DNA from: Diplonema papillatum
Taxonomy: Eukaryota > Euglenozoa > Diplonemea > Diplonemida > Diplonemidae
DNA: 64,000 bases
Reading direction: 5' to 3'
Assembly: GCA_030068145.1 (NCBI GenBank)
Contig: JAPJBO010000366.1
Location: forward strand, 62,001 to 126,000
Shown here one piece after another: positions 32,383 through 43,475 of the stretch. The notes beneath the pieces are model-generated. The model did no database searches, had not been told where the DNA came from, and worked only from the letters and a program-made list of their open reading frames with translations. Position 1 is the stretch's first letter; the number at the start of each line of letters is the position of its first letter. A program made the position numbers and the translations under genes.

Positions 32383-32902
32383 ATCAGTATAATTCGTTGT
32401 CATTTACCCCCCCCCCCCTGAGGCCTAAATTTTGGCCGAGGGGGGTAATTTCCAGGGGGGGGGTAAAGGAGGCTCCAGGGGGGGGTAAAGGACACTGTCC
32501 TGGGGCACCTGCAGGGTTTCTTTATGATCGCCACCTCTAACCAGGGAGACTACCTGTGGGGGCCGGACTGTGAGAAGCTAGAGGCGTAAAAGTGGATGCT
32601 GGGCCATGGCAAGACCCTGAATCCTGCTGCTACTTCTGCCTGCTCAGCACTCTAGCTTTTCCTTTTGCATCAGAACAGCGGCGGTGGAACTCCACAGCGG
32701 CTGTGGAACTCCTGTGAAAAAGCCCCGGACCCCTTGTGAACACTGCAGACCCCATTTCACAGGCAGTTCTGTTACCGTCCCAGGGGGGGGGTAAAAGACA
32801 CTGTTTTTCCCAGTGTACATCGAAAATCCCAAAAAAGTGGTAAATTTCAGGGGGGGGTAAAGTCTAGGGGGGGGGGGGTAAATGACAACGAATTATACTG
32901 AT
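32383..32902. mobile_element. 520-bp MITE with perfect 34-bp terminal inverted repeats
   Basis: The left arm starts ATCAGTATAATTCGTTGTCA followed by TTTACCCCC; the right arm is its exact reverse complement ending at 32902. The sequence ATGT flanks both ends (32379-32382 and 32903-32906), as expected for a 4-bp target-site duplication. The interior is rich in GGGGGGGTAAA motifs and has no coding capacity. It sits directly in the TA-rich tail of the retrotransposon. Confidence 0.85.
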
Positions 32903-35164
32903 ATGTTAGCATTGATCCGAAACGTGAGATTGTTGGCGAAGGAGAAGTCTCTGCATCTGAATACTTCTCCCTCCAGGAAGATGTCGGATGCTCCACGCGG
33001 AATGGGGAGGTAGCGCGAAAGTGTACATGCCGGCGCAGCAGGTATGCGCAGGACGCAAACTTTGTGTCTGTGCTTCAATCAGATGCAAAGGTTTGCACTG
33101 GCCCGGAGCCATGCCCACGTCAAGCTGCCTTGAACCCAAAGATATTGAGCCCGATCTACAGCTCAATCTAGACATGGCGCCTGTACTCTTGACAAAATCT
33201 ACACCTGGCGGAGGTCAATTCCCACTACAGTACCCGTTCTAACTTGTTGCCTATTCTCGAACACTTCTTTCTCGAACCCTTGCTGGCCCGTTCTCGACCA
33301 ATCGGTCTCTTTTTGGTTGGCACTATGATGTCGAGTTTTCGACCACTTTTTAGAGAGCACGAACGCTGGAGGCCGACAGAGACGACAGGACAAGGGCTAC
33401 AACTACAAAGTGGGTCTTTTTGTCGAACGCTTACGCCTGCCACAGAACCCAGATTAACCTGTGTTTCGTGCGGGCTACAGCACATTTACATCCTTTGTCT
33501 ATCGCAACTGGCAGTCTCCTCAAGCATATCCTACAAAGCAGGTGCTTATACAAAAAAAGATGGGCCACTCTGCACTGTCACCATAAAGAGCCGCCTCCGT
33601 GCCCTAAGCTCGACAGACCTACCGGCAGACTTCTTTTTCGATGAATACCAGCTCTTCCCGGCATAACCACCGAGCCCCTTCTTCGTCGTTTCTCCTTTCC
33701 TGCTACTCATCGCAAGGGTGCACTCGCAGCACTGGCAAATAGTCGCCGAGTGAGCGTGCGGGAAACGGTGTGCGCCGCAATACCATGTAGGGCCGCGCAT
33801 GATTGCCACTGAGCACACTGAAGCAACAAGAGAGGCAAAAGCCGATAACTGAGAACAACTCGCGTTGCTCGACCGACGAGCAGAGGACCCGCCACAATCG
33901 AGGCGCGTCGAAGCTGCAGCAAGAACTTCGGGTTTCGGACGACGAGCGTCACCTCGACCCGAGAAAAAAGAAGAAAAGACATCATCCCCCCTCCCGGTTG
34001 AACGAACAGAAACGAGTCGTCATGGACAAGCTGCTAACGAGGCAACGAGCCGACAGCCTGCTGTTTCGTTCGTCAGCCGGAGCTGGACAGGACGTACGTT
34101 TGGTCAGTCCACCCCAGTAACACCCAGGCAGGAAACACGGTGGCAACCTCGGGAGAAAAGGGCTCACACCGGCTTCAATGTGCGTTGGTGCGGGTGTGTG
34201 TTTGTGTGTGCGTGCGTGTGTGCATGTGTGTGTGTGTCGTGGATGATGCGTAAGGGCTCGTCTGTGATGTCGTTCCGCGGGTCAGGGTACGGTAAACGGC
34301 GAGGTTTTGATAGCAAGTCCGCCGCGTTCCCTTGCCCCCCTAGGCGCTGGGCTAAAAAAGATTTCACCTTCATGACCCGCACAGTTCCAGCGACTCGTGC
34401 CAATTAGTGAATTGGCATCTCGTCTGCCGTGGTAGGGGGGTGAGGAGGGGGACGAACGAAGGAAACTGAACAGCAGAGAAAAAGGTGCACATAATTTGGA
34501 TGGCGCGAAAGGGAAGACCTCCGGTATTGTTTCTTCTTTATCGATGCACGGGTGGGGACACTCGATGAGGTTGAGGCGCCGGATTTCAGCAAAGAAGGTT
34601 TGGACAAGCGCTCACGGGTGCGTGCTGATAGGGGTTCGCAAACGCTCCCAACGGTCTCGTTGACCTGACAACCCTGACGACAGGTTGTTTACCTGGGCAG
34701 GGCCCCGTAAAAGTTGCAGTACTCGCAGATACCAGCGCGCAAAGATGGAACAGATTTGGGCAAGGGAATCAGGTCACAGGAACAGCACTTTGCGCGGCTT
34801 GACCGTCGAATGCGCGAGCCTGCGTTGGCGAGATAACCGCTCCTGAGTCGCGCAGGAAAAATGTCCTCGCCCTCAGACGAGCTGAACCGTGCTTGTTCAC
34901 TCCTCTGTCTGACAGGCCGTTGTTCACGATAGAACAACGATGGACCGCAATAAACCGGAAAACCCACGGTTTGCCAATATGTGCCGATATTCTGTGATAG
35001 ACTAGGGAACCATGGAAGACTACGACGGCCACTCGCAACTGTTCCACGGGGAGGCAGAATGGGTCCTCGGTTTATCTCGTTTGAGACTCTCGGGCCCAAG
35101 CTAAACGAATGCAGAGCTCGATTCCTGCTTGCATGCCACGGTGCGCGCAACGACGTTATCTTGG
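32903..35164. other. Intergenic region, about 2.3 kb
   Basis: No gene recognised. It holds family A copy A6 (33397-33558) and a (TG)n-rich tract at about 34185-34240. A plus-strand open frame over 33865-34407 includes the TG tract translated as a Cys/Val run, and I do not consider it real. The 3' untranslated region of Lys2 should occupy the right end. Confidence 0.45.
33397..33558 (-). mobile_element. Family A element lacking its right arm, copy A6
   Basis: It runs from the T run and GTATAAGCACCTGC block through the left arm (here GATATGCTTGAGGAGACTGC), GCACGAAACACAGG and the CCCACTTTGTAGTTGTA block, then ends. No recognised gene surrounds it, but its orientation matches the gene array. Confidence 0.75.
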
Positions 35165-38100
35165 CTACACTGACTTTCGCTCCCGCGTGATCAGCTGCAC
35201 TTCGCCCGACTTGAAAAGCGCCTCCCAAGGAACCTGTGGGTTTGTGGCAATGGAAGGGAGACTGCATGTTAGGTAGCATGAGCAAAGTACCAAGCAAAAC
35301 ACTCGCTCGCCAAACGCTGACACCCACCACTAAACCCAGATTTACCTGTGTTTCGTGTTGCAGCACATTTGAGATTGGAATATTGTTGCGATAGTGGGGA
35401 GTCATCGGCATTTTGAGATTCGCAACTGGCAGTCTCCTTAAGTATTTTCTACAAAGCAGGTGCGTATACAACAAAAAATATCGGAAAGTGCATACGTTGG
35501 ACGTAATCTTGAGACCTCCTGGCGGAGGCTCCATGAACTTCGACTGAACAAAGTAGCAGAGTGACTGCTTGATAGCAGTTTCAACGTCGGGGAAAGCACA
35601 ATCCGGGGAATCGGCGCAGTACTTGACGAGCTGCGACTTGTCGTGCACTTGGCTGGTACGCAGGGTGTCAGCCCACTCTTCGGTGAAGTGGCTGACAATG
35701 GCGGACAGTGCGTTCTCCTCGCCGCTTTCGACGACTGCGAGGAGCCGAGCGCGCCACTCCGCGTATGGCAGCTCTTCCATCACGTATCCCTCTGTCCGCA
35801 CGATGTCGAAAACGGCGGCGTACGGTACTGGACGCGCGTTGACCAAGTTGAAGTGCTTCCCGCGGCATTCCGGAGTCATGCACACGGCAACCGTTGCCGC
35901 GGCCATCCAGTCAACCGGCGACATATCGATACCTTTCGCACGGGCAATGCTCGGATACGCCTTCAGCTGCACACAGCCCTTGATGAGCCGGACCAAGAAG
36001 TCGTCCGTTGTCCAAGCTCCCGTTTTGGCCGATCCCGAGATGAAGGAGGGCCTGAGCGACATGGCCGGAATACCGCGCTTTTTCGCTGCATCCATGACCA
36101 TCTTGTCTGCGACCCATTTGCTTTGCGTGTATCCGCCGTGGAGTCCAGTCCCTGTCACGAGCTCGACGTCTTCTTTGATGATGTCGTACTTCTCGTACTC
36201 CGCCTCGTAAACGTTTGTAGTTGAGATGAAAGCGAGCGTCTTCAGCCTGTCCCCCGAGCAACACAAGCGGAGAACTTCAACGGTGCCGTCCACGTTGGCG
36301 GGCTTCATCCTCTCGTACGTGAAGAGCCAATGCACAATCGCGCCGCTGTGTACAACGAGATCGACCCTGTCCACGATCTCGTCCCACCGCTCTGAGCTCA
36401 ACCCCAACTTCGGCTTTTGCAGGTCTCCCAAGCAAGGGTGCACTCTGCCTTCGTATTCGTCTTTCCACTCGACGGTTGCTTTCAGCATCTTGATGACTCG
36501 GTTGCGCCCGTAAGCAACGGCATCCGGCGTGGTCTCCGACGAGAAGACCAAGCAGTAGATCGGGCCGTCGGTTTTCTTGAGCAGCTCGAGGACGATGTAC
36601 GTGGCCAGGAACCCGGGCGTGCCGGTGATGAACACGCCTCTCGGCTTCGCCGGCGGCTCGTCGGCGGTCGGCGGCCGGGCGATGTCTGACGGAAGCTGCG
36701 CTTCGAACATGAAGTCGCGTTTGGTCTGCGTGGTCGTCGTGCCGTCTTTACACGATTGGACCGCGAGGGCGACGCCGCTGAGCGTCGGGGTGCTGAACAG
36801 CGCGTTCAACGGGAGCTTCACGCCGAAGTGTTTGTTGACCTCCATAGTGACTGTCGTCGCGGACAGGGAGTGGCCCCCCAGGTCGAAGAAGCTGTCGTCG
36901 CGCGACCGCGGGGCGTGGGCCAGGTGCTTCTTCCAAATGCTCAGCATCTTCGCCTCGTCGGGGGTCAGCCCCGGGATGACGACGTCCTCGGCCACCACTC
37001 CGAGCTGCGGGTCTGGCAATGCCCGTGTGTTGACCTTCGCGTTCGGCGTCAGCGGCATCTGGTTGAGGATGACGACCGCCGTCGGCACCATGTAGTGCGG
37101 GACTTTGGCCTTCAAGAAGTCGCGGAAACTCGACGAGAGGTCCCGCTTCGCTTGGTCCGAAGCCTGCGCTTTTTCGAGGGCCTCGGGGGTCGGAACGACG
37201 TACGAGACGATGATTTTTTCGCCCTTCGAGTCGTTCCGCACGACCGTCACATTCTCCTTCGCGCACGGATGGCGCGACAACTTCGCGTTGATCTCGCCGA
37301 GTTCGATACGGAACCCGCGGATCTTAACCTGGTCGTCGACTCTTCCGAGGCATTCGACGGTGCCGTCCGCAAGGTAGTGTCCGAGATCGCCGGATTTGTA
37401 CAGGCGGTCTCTCTCGTCGCTGGAGAACGGGGATTGGATGAACTTGGCGCGGGTCTCCTCGGGGAGGCCGAGGTACCCCTTGGCGAGGTGCGGCGAGCGC
37501 ATGAAGATCTCGGCCGCCTCGCCGACGCCCGCCGGGTGCCCGGCCGGGTTGAGCAGCAGCATTTGGCAGTCCTTCATGCCCTTCCCGCAGGGAACGACTT
37601 CCTTGAGGCTGTCGATGAAGGCGTCGGTGCCGCCCTGCGCGGGAGCGGGGATGTCGAAGTATCCGACCGCCCGCGAGGTTTCGGTGGTCCCCCACATGTT
37701 GATGATCCTGCAGTTCGGCGCAAGGCCGCGGAGTCTGAGCACGTCGCGCTTGATCAGCATGTCCCCGACGAACATGACAAACCGCAGCTTCTCCATCGTG
37801 AAGTCGGCCTCGTCGACCGTCACCAAAATCTGCCCCAGCGCCGGCGTGAAGCAGCACACGGTAATACCCGTGGCACGCATGTACCGGCCGAGTGACCCCG
37901 GTGTGTTGATGGTGTCCTGCGTCGGGATGTAGATCGACGCGCCGAAGAACAGGGGAGTGAAAATGTCGCGTTGCAGCGGGTCGTGCGCGATGCCGGAGCA
38001 CATCCCGAACCTGTCGTCCGCCGTGATCTCGAACGTGGTGCCCATCCACGGGTAGAACGTCGTCAGCGAAGACTGCCGGCCCATCACGCCCTTCGGAGTC

Positions 38101-40527
38101 CCTGTCGACCCTGAAGTGAACGTGACCACCGCCGTGTCGTCGGGCAGGATCTCGACGTTCGGCGACCCGACCGGGTACTTCGAGAACATCGATGCGAATT
38201 CGCCCGACTTCGGCTGCGGCAACGACAGGCGGACCTGATGACGGTGATGGTTTGTGCTTTTCGCCGACTGACTTGTTTTCGCAGATTCTGCGCACGCAAA
38301 AAGCCGCGATGAGAGCCTGGTAGGAACGCACGTGCGCATCGTGCAAAATTCACCGGGAATTCGATTAGTGAAAGGCAGCACAAAGGTCCCCTGCCTGAAA
38401 AAAAGAGGGTGCAACGCAAGCGAGATACCAATTTTGGGCTTCGCATTGTTGATTCATTGTTTGGGAACAGGACTCAGATGCATGTGTGATACGAGGCCAG
38501 CGTCAAGGCTTCAAAGAAAAACGTGAAGGAAAACGTAAGGGGGCAAATGCACGGACCTTCGGCTTGATCGTCGTGAGGTACTCGTCGACGTCTGCCGGTT
38601 CCTTCGGCGCCTCCGCGATGCGAACCCAGCCTTTGATGCCTGCGATTTTCATGCACGTCACGACACGCTCCCCCGGGTACTGCGGGTCCATCATTGAGTA
38701 CGCAGCGCCCGCCTTGTAGATACCGATGATCGCGATCACAACGGCCGGGCTCCGGTAGCCGTAGATTCCGATCACGTCTCCTTTGACGACGCCGGAGTCG
38801 ACGAGGTGGTGGGCAAACTGGCTGGTCGACTCGTCGAGCTCCTGGTATGTCATGTTTAGTCCTTGCTCGTAGGCAACCGCTAGTTGGTTGGGGTGCCGCA
38901 TGGCGTTCTTCGTGAAGACGTGGACCAGGGCGCCCGGCCAGCCTCCATCCTGCGGCGCATTCGGATCGGGCAAGATCGACTTCGAATGGTTGGTGATCAG
39001 GGTGTAATCGTAGATGCCGCACGTCGGCTTGTCGACGACCTGTTGCAGCAGGTGGACGTACGTGTTCATCAGCTCCGCGACGAAAGGCTTCGTGAAAAGC
39101 TGCGCGTTGTACAAGAAGACGAATTCCATTCCGCCGTCCCAACGAAGGTTCACGCGGAGCGTGAGGTCGTACGGGGCCAGCGCGTATCCGACGACTTCCA
39201 AGCTTTTTACGGTCGACCACGTCACGTCTCTCTTCAACGGGGGCGTCAACTGGCTGTCCATCATGTACATGACCCTGAATAGGGGGGAAAGCGCGTCCGG
39301 GTCCTGATCCTGCATGGAGCCACCTAGAAGCGTGGTCTTCGTGCCCTTCAGCGTGTCGAGCATGAGAGGCGATTCGATGACCTGCTCGAACTCAATGTGT
39401 CGGTGCTGCATGACGGAGTGCAGAGACTCGGAGACGCGCTGAGCCACCTCGCGGAAGCTGAGGCGATTGGCCGCGGCATCGTCAGCGGCGGTCAAGTCGG
39501 TGCGCAGGGGGATTCTGTTGGTGAGTGGTCCCACCGAGCTTTCGTACCCATCCTTGCGCAGGTTGGTGAGCAACCCGATGACGATGTCCTTTTCGGCCGT
39601 CATCCGAGAGAGCCACGCCACGAAAACGGAGATCAACACGTTGTGGACCCCGAATTCGTAGTGGACGCCGAGTCTCCGCAGGTTCTTCGCGGCCGCTGAG
39701 CTGCCGTGCAGAACGTGCGAGTGCCGCGCCTGCTTCATCGAGATGCGCTGCGGCCGCGGCCGGTCGGTGGGAACCTGAACGACAGGCATCGCCGCCTCCA
39801 GATTCGTGGCCCAGAAGGAAACAGCGTCGCGGAAGCTGTCCGACTCTGTCGGGTTTTCGAAGAACGACGACGCGTGCGTCCCCGCCGACTCGCTGGTGAC
39901 CAGCTGTTCCACCAGCGACATCAGCTGCGAGCCCTGGGGCGTCAGCAGCTGCTCGTACGTTTGCACCCATTCTTGCACGATCCACTCGACGGACCAAGCG
40001 TCGACGATGCTTCGGTGGCCGACGATCAAGATTTCTTCGACGCGCGGCCCCCTGCGGAGGACTACGAACCGGATGAGCTCGCATCCTTGCTCGTTGAGGC
40101 GGAACGGCTTGAGCAGCCACTCCGTGCACGGCACCCGCAGGTCCGCGCAGCTCTCGTCGACGGTTTGGAAGAAGATGAACCGGTCAACCATCGGCGGCTC
40201 CCAGTCGGACCGCACCAAGCAGTACTCGGAGCTGTACGGGGGCACCAGCAGCTCGCACGGCGGCGGGGGGAAGACGGCGTCCTTCGCTTTCTTCTCGAGG
40301 CGGCACTGCAGCACCGGGCTCCTCTGCAGCACCTTCGCGATGGCCAGCTTGCACGCGTTCAGGTCGAGGGCGTGCCCCTCTCGAAACCGAATCCGCCTCC
40401 CGACGCTGAACCCGGTCTGCACCGACCCGTCGCCGGCCGTCAGCACTTGGTGATCCGCGAAGCTGTTCTCGAGCATCAGATACTTCTCCTGCTGCACCGT
40501 CGCAGCATACTTGTGCAGCTTTGCCAT
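35165..40527 (-). CDS. LYS2: Alpha-aminoadipate reductase (Lys2 type), three exons
   Basis: Exons 40527-38557, 38234-35496 and 35233-35165, all joined in phase 0 (TIKPK to VRLSLP; KITSN to VPWEALFK), give about 1,592 residues. The N-terminus is condensation-like with a degenerate active site (GHRSIVDAWS; second catalytic His replaced by Arg), as expected for a domain not used for condensation. The adenylation domain has KAGAAYSMMDPQYPGER, TFTSGSTGTPKG, NMWGTTE and YKSGDLGHYLADGTVE with GRVDDQVKIRGFRIE. A carrier site follows (FFDLGGHSLS; Ser takes phosphopantetheine from a Lys5-type transferase). Then comes the NAD(P)-dependent reductase (VFITGTPGFLATYI; catalytic GGYTQSKW). The reaction is ATP- and NADPH-dependent reduction of alpha-aminoadipate to its semialdehyde in lysine synthesis. 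It is longer than yeast Lys2 (about 1,390). Intron 2 is largely element A7. Confidence 0.92.
35311..35480 (-). mobile_element. Introner-like element family A, copy A7, forming Lys2 intron 2
   Basis: The element occupies about 170 of the 262 nt of the intron (35234-35495) and starts about 15 nt after the GTATGC donor. It has the T run, GTATACGCACCTGC, left arm AAATACTTAAGGAGACTGCC and CACGAAACACAGGTAAATCT, and lacks the right arm. It carries a small internal insert (GCCGATGACTCCCCACTATC) also found in A8. Confidence 0.85.
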
Positions 40528-40574
40528 GATGGCTACTTATTTCTCTTCCAACCTTTCTCGGATTCCTGAGTGGC

Positions 40575-40652
40575 GTTTGTACGATGATCGAAAGCACAGC
40601 GAGCCGGAGCCCGGCCACTCAGACAACTGTCCGAAAGAAAACGGGTGTTAAA
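40575..40652 (-). pseudogene. Degenerate fragment resembling Lys2 adenylation segment, copy 1
   Basis: The minus strand encodes AGLRLAVLSII, similar to the Lys2 segment SPAVVIAIIGIYKAG (exon 1, near 38720-38760). It shares GGCCGGGCTCCGGCTCG and CTTTCGATCATCG with copy 2. There is no surrounding domain, and the frame diverges after the motif. Confidence 0.5.
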
Positions 40653-40844
40653 TTCCGCTCCTTCGAGGGGTCGCTCGGAGCCGTTGCTGCCAACTCGTCC
40701 CGCGCATCTAACGTACATTTAATGCCGCGTTCGCCCAAACAGAATACGTGGTTACGGTCCTCAGCTGGCCTGCTTAAGCTGTGGGACAGAGCCGACGGCG
40801 CAGCCGCTGCTAGCAGGGGCGGCCTGTGCGGGACTGACTAAGCC

Positions 40845-40925
40845 TGGTAGATACCGATGATCGAAAGCACAACGAGCCGGAGCCCGGCCAATTGGCCAAC
40901 TGTCCAAAAGAAACCGGGTGGAATG
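40845..40925 (-). pseudogene. Degenerate fragment resembling Lys2 adenylation segment, copy 2
   Basis: The minus strand reads TTTCGATCATCGGTATCTAC, against CGCGATCATCGGTATCTACA in Lys2. Translation gives LVVLSIIGIYQA then a stop, against VVIAIIGIYKAGA. Roughly 80 percent nucleotide identity over about 50 bp by eye. It probably arose by local duplication and decay. Confidence 0.55.
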
Positions 40926-41012
40926 TAATCGGTCAAAGAGAGCGCCCGTTTTAGCGCAGATCGAACGACCTCCCGTTCCTTCCATTCCGCATGCGCGGCA
41001 CCCTGAGAGAGA

Positions 41013-41043
<31 letters not shown>

Positions 41044-41911
41044 ACCTCATCTCTCAGCGTTGACATGCAGGGCGCTGGGCAACTTCACATTCCCCTCGCC
41101 AGTAAATAACTGGGACCAACGAGAGAGTATTTCTGTCTCAACTTGAAAACGCGGTGCCCCGCACATCGTCGGGCCCAGCAGGCAACTGTTGACATAGGAC
41201 ACTCACCGAGAGGAGAAAAGAGAGAAAAAGCTCATTGTTTTGCTTGTCTCACTCTTCTTTTTTTTATTTTCGTCCTCTATTTTCTTGAGTGTTATGCGCT
41301 CGTTGCGTGCCCAATATCGCTTCGGGCTCACACTGCTCGCGAATACGAGACGGATCAGTACGTTGTCCAACTCCCATGAGAAATGCGCAGCATGAGAACT
41401 CGGGAACGTTGTAGGGTTTATGGAAAGGACTCCGAACGAGACGATAATAGAGTGGGAAACGATCGAATCGGTCGGGCAGCGGTGTGACTACGTGTCTTCG
41501 TAGGCGGGTAACTAAGACTTTTGAGCGGGAAAAGAGTTCGGTTGGAGCGCGACAGCGCGACCCCCTTGGGGACGAAGCGCCGCCCCGGTCAGGGCCTCTG
41601 AAACCCACACGTCGAAAAACACGGCAAGGATTCATCGCCAGTCACACTGCGGTTTTTCGGGGTTAAACTCGGGAAACCCAAAAGTGAGGATCCTCTTGCT
41701 AGCAACCGGGTTCCATAGCAGGTCACCCGATTATGGCGTTGGGTATCGTTCGTACTGCTACCTCTGGAAAGCAATGACTGGGGGTGGGGAGGAAGGGAGG
41801 GAGAGGGAGGAGGTCGGCTGAATTTATTTCGACTGCTGCGGGGGAGCACAACTTGAAAAGACTGGTATCGGTATTGGGACCACCTGTAGAGCATGTATAC
41901 ACATCCTACGT

Positions 41912-41945
41912 GCACTGTGGTATGCACTACAGCATACCACAGTGC
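41912..41945. other. Perfect 14-bp hairpin
   Basis: GCACTGTGGTATGC (41912-41925) and GCATACCACAGTGC (41932-41945) are exact reverse complements around a 6-nt loop, in otherwise featureless intergenic DNA. Confidence 0.8.
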
Positions 41946-43129
41946 GAGCGGCGCGGTGTCCTGGCAAGCCTGCGCCCGGGTCGCGTCGCCAGCAGCAGCT
42001 CAGCGACAACGGAACTCCGATCCACGACAAGGCCAGTTTTCGAAAACCTCAAGGATGTTTCAAGCCCCGAGTTTTCGCGCCGCGCCCGCAATGAGCTTTG
42101 CCGCCGGAGCGTTTCGCACTTGGCTTTCTGACAACAGAAACATCCGGTTTGCTTGTTGTAAAAGCTAGCAACTTCTGGCTATGCGTATTCCGATGAGCAA
42201 GAACGCAGTGTTCTCAGCACGCACGAAGCCACGCAAGAGTGCAGAGCCGACAAAGGTGTGCGCCCCGCCGAACGTCATCAGCATACAACCGCGCGTGACT
42301 CTCCCAAAACCCCAAGGGTGACCTGTGCAGCCTGGCCGTCTGGGTTGGGCGGAAAAACCCGGTGTTGCGCGTGCCTTCGCACGACACAGTGAAGAGCGGC
42401 CAACCTTTTTCCTGACGCGGATTGATACCGAAGCTCGCCAGGTGAGTTAACGCGGTCTCACAGCTGACCTGCCCCACTGCGTACGTTAAAATGAAGCCAA
42501 GTGGCACTTTTGATTGAAGACACTCAGGGTCGAAGAGGATTGGTGACTCTCGGACAGTAGGTGCCAGGGTACTGCTGAAAAAAGAAGAAAAACGGCGTTG
42601 TTGAATGCACTTTCTTTCGAGACGTAAGTTATGTTTCCATTTGTATCCGACGGGAAACGGAGCGCGAAGCGGGGTCGTGTTGTATTCGTTTTTTTATTGA
42701 TTTCCTGCTATTGAAAGAAGGGACTTGCCTGCGACAGACTCCGGTACACCCGTTTTCAAGACCGTTGCGTGATTTCGAAAGAACCTTAGGCGATTGATTC
42801 GCAAGGGAACTCAATACGTTGCGGCGCGAACGATGGCAGCGGTCAACCGAACTCTTTTGACAGCGCTTCCTGTCGGGAGGGTTCAGCACCGCTCATGAAT
42901 CCGCCGAAACCTTTGCTGCAAAGATGCCGCGAAAAGGGTGGGCTCCAAAGGAGAATGCCCTAATCCACGTTGGCAGCTTGCTGCTTGCCGAAGAAGCGCG
43001 CTGCTACTTAGAGGGGCACGCAGAATTCCCGCGCGACCAAGAATCGGAGAACGGTGCAGCCGCAGAAGCCTCAGAAGACGTCGCCATGCTAACTGATGCC
43101 ACCAGCGTACCAGCGGGGTCTGTTTTGCT

Positions 43130-43450
43130 GGCCTTTTTTCTGCGTTTTCGGTACCAAGGAAAGCCTGCTACCCAAGGGGACGGGAGCCAAGCTTCACGTG
43201 TTCGGCGGTACTGCAGAGCCACGGGCCTACGGGTCAAGTGGCTACCGATTTCCCAAACTAAAGCATCAAGGCATGGCGCACCTTGGGGCTTGGCGCTCGC
43301 GCTGAACACAAGCTCGTCAAGACAGTCGGCCACAGGGCAGAGCGGACGGGGTAGTAGCACTGTGCTGCCTCCGACTCAAGCTACTCTTGCAAGCTGTGGT
43401 CGACCGTCACGTTCCTGGGCCAGGAGCGGTCTTTTTATTTTCCTTGTTTT
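43130..43450 (-). repeat. Dispersed repeat family C, copy C3 (longest)
   Basis: This is the most complete copy: on the minus strand, GGAACGTGACGGTCG, GCTTGAGTCGGAGGCAGC, CCCCGTCCGCTCTGCC, then the GCGAGCGCCAAGCCCCAAGG and GCAGTACCGCC blocks. Both ends contain GCAGAAAA-type sequence. It ends about 25 bp from the Piezo stop codon, so it would lie in the Piezo 3' untranslated region. Confidence 0.75.
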
Positions 43451-43475
43451 CTTATTTTCTGCGTTTTCGGGGGGG

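Larger units (their letters stand above)
40528..43475. other. Intergenic region, about 2.9 kb, with gene-fragment relics
   Basis: No complete gene recognised. It contains two degenerate copies of a piece of the Lys2 adenylation domain (40575-40652 and 40845-40925), a perfect hairpin (41912-41945) and family C copy C3 (43130-43450) directly 3' of Piezo. Confidence 0.5.

Noticed and set aside
34185-34240. TG-rich tract as a regulatory element
   Set aside because: An ordinary dinucleotide microsatellite; nothing else around it supports a function.
33865-34407. 180-codon plus-strand frame
   Set aside because: It includes a TG microsatellite translated as a Cys/Val run, has no domain, and faces against the gene array.
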